Positions 56,636 to 56,752 of a stretch of DNA of 56,752 bases are shown here, one piece after another. Within the stretch, counting starts at the first letter, position 1; each line of letters starts with the position of its first letter. A program made the position numbers and the translations under genes. The DNA is taken from contig JABFXY010000126.1 of assembly GCA_013361525.1 (NCBI GenBank), positions 1 through 56,752 on the forward strand, read 5' to 3'. Origin of the DNA: Polyangiaceae bacterium (GTDB lineage: Bacteria; Myxococcota_A; Polyangia; Polyangiales; Polyangiaceae). The notes under the pieces were generated by a model, which was not told where the DNA came from, did not search any database, and worked only from the letters and a program-made list of their open reading frames with translations.

Positions 56636-56752
56636 CCACGAGCCTTCTGCTCTGTCTCGCCGCGCCGAAGGCGAGCTCGAGTAACAAGAGCCGACGCCCT
56701 GTAACGAATTGGTGACGGAGCCAGACGTTCGACGTTTGGTTTCTTCACCGCT

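Noticed and set aside
56482..56748. 88-residue minus-strand open frame at the right edge
   Set aside because: It is antisense to the end of the FG-GAP lipoprotein gene, with no ribosome site or recognisable domain.
1..56752. tRNA, rRNA or insertion sequence
   Set aside because: No cloverleaf, rRNA stretch or transposase was recognised by eye; a dedicated search was not possible.

Overview
The window looks like a chromosomal segment of a Polyangia-type myxobacterium (phylum Myxococcota). G+C is very high, and secreted lipoproteins with Gly/Ser-rich linkers after the lipobox cysteine are numerous. A DUF1592/DUF1588-DUF1552 gene pair, a ferritin-like lipoprotein and many 4-bp ATGA/GTGA gene overlaps point the same way. 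No rRNA, tRNA, IS element or CRISPR array was recognised. Taxonomy and functions are inferred from protein motifs read by eye.

Left part (1-10.1 kb): after the 3' end of purM comes a polyhydroxyalkanoate (PHA) locus. A seven-gene minus-strand operon (8990 to 1413) encodes a lipoprotein, a lipoprotein-type alpha/beta hydrolase, an outer-membrane barrel candidate, a second lipoprotein paralogous to the first, a short PhaE-like protein, a long-chain acyl-CoA ligase and class III PhaC. Divergent to it are a PhaR-type regulator and a phasin. Five copies of a dyad TGTTGC-N3-GCAACA lie before the operon, phaR, the phasin gene and a GPR1/FUN34/YaaH (acetate transporter family) gene at 385, which looks like a local PhaR regulon. 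The envelope genes suggest that PHA synthesis is coupled to hydrolysis and uptake of an external ester.

10.2-21.1 kb: a lipoprotein, dCMP deaminase, purD, an RluA-type pseudouridine synthase, a GT4 glycosyltransferase overlapping a glycogen-debranching-type glucosidase, lipoproteins, endonuclease V and a group II PLP decarboxylase.

21.1-24.8 kb: an accessory island of eight small single-file minus-strand genes of lower G+C, three with zinc-ribbon cysteines. It is followed by a non-coding block in which four imperfect palindromes recur at exactly 94 bp, bracketed by two copies of a terminator-like repeat. Then come citrate synthase, a DUF1415-like protein and an HU protein.

27.6-44.5 kb: a TPR-like secreted protein, a CarboxypepD_reg/PDZ membrane protein, an endonuclease III paralogue lacking catalytic residues, a membrane subtilase, an aminotransferase and a ferritin-like lipoprotein. 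A minus-strand operon follows: three small envelope genes, tryptophan 2,3-dioxygenase, an HTTM-DCC fusion and a second HTTM protein. A membrane protein, a polysaccharide deacetylase and a peroxiredoxin close the section.

44.5-56.7 kb: a non-coding block with three 47-bp palindromes and a long hairpin, then a sigma factor with a partner of repeated helical modules, a stand-alone receiver, lipoproteins, MmcQ/YjbR, a metallophosphoesterase lipoprotein, the DUF1592/DUF1588-DUF1552 pair behind two tandem dyads, a coiled-coil protein, Tag DNA glycosylase and an FG-GAP/VCBS lipoprotein.
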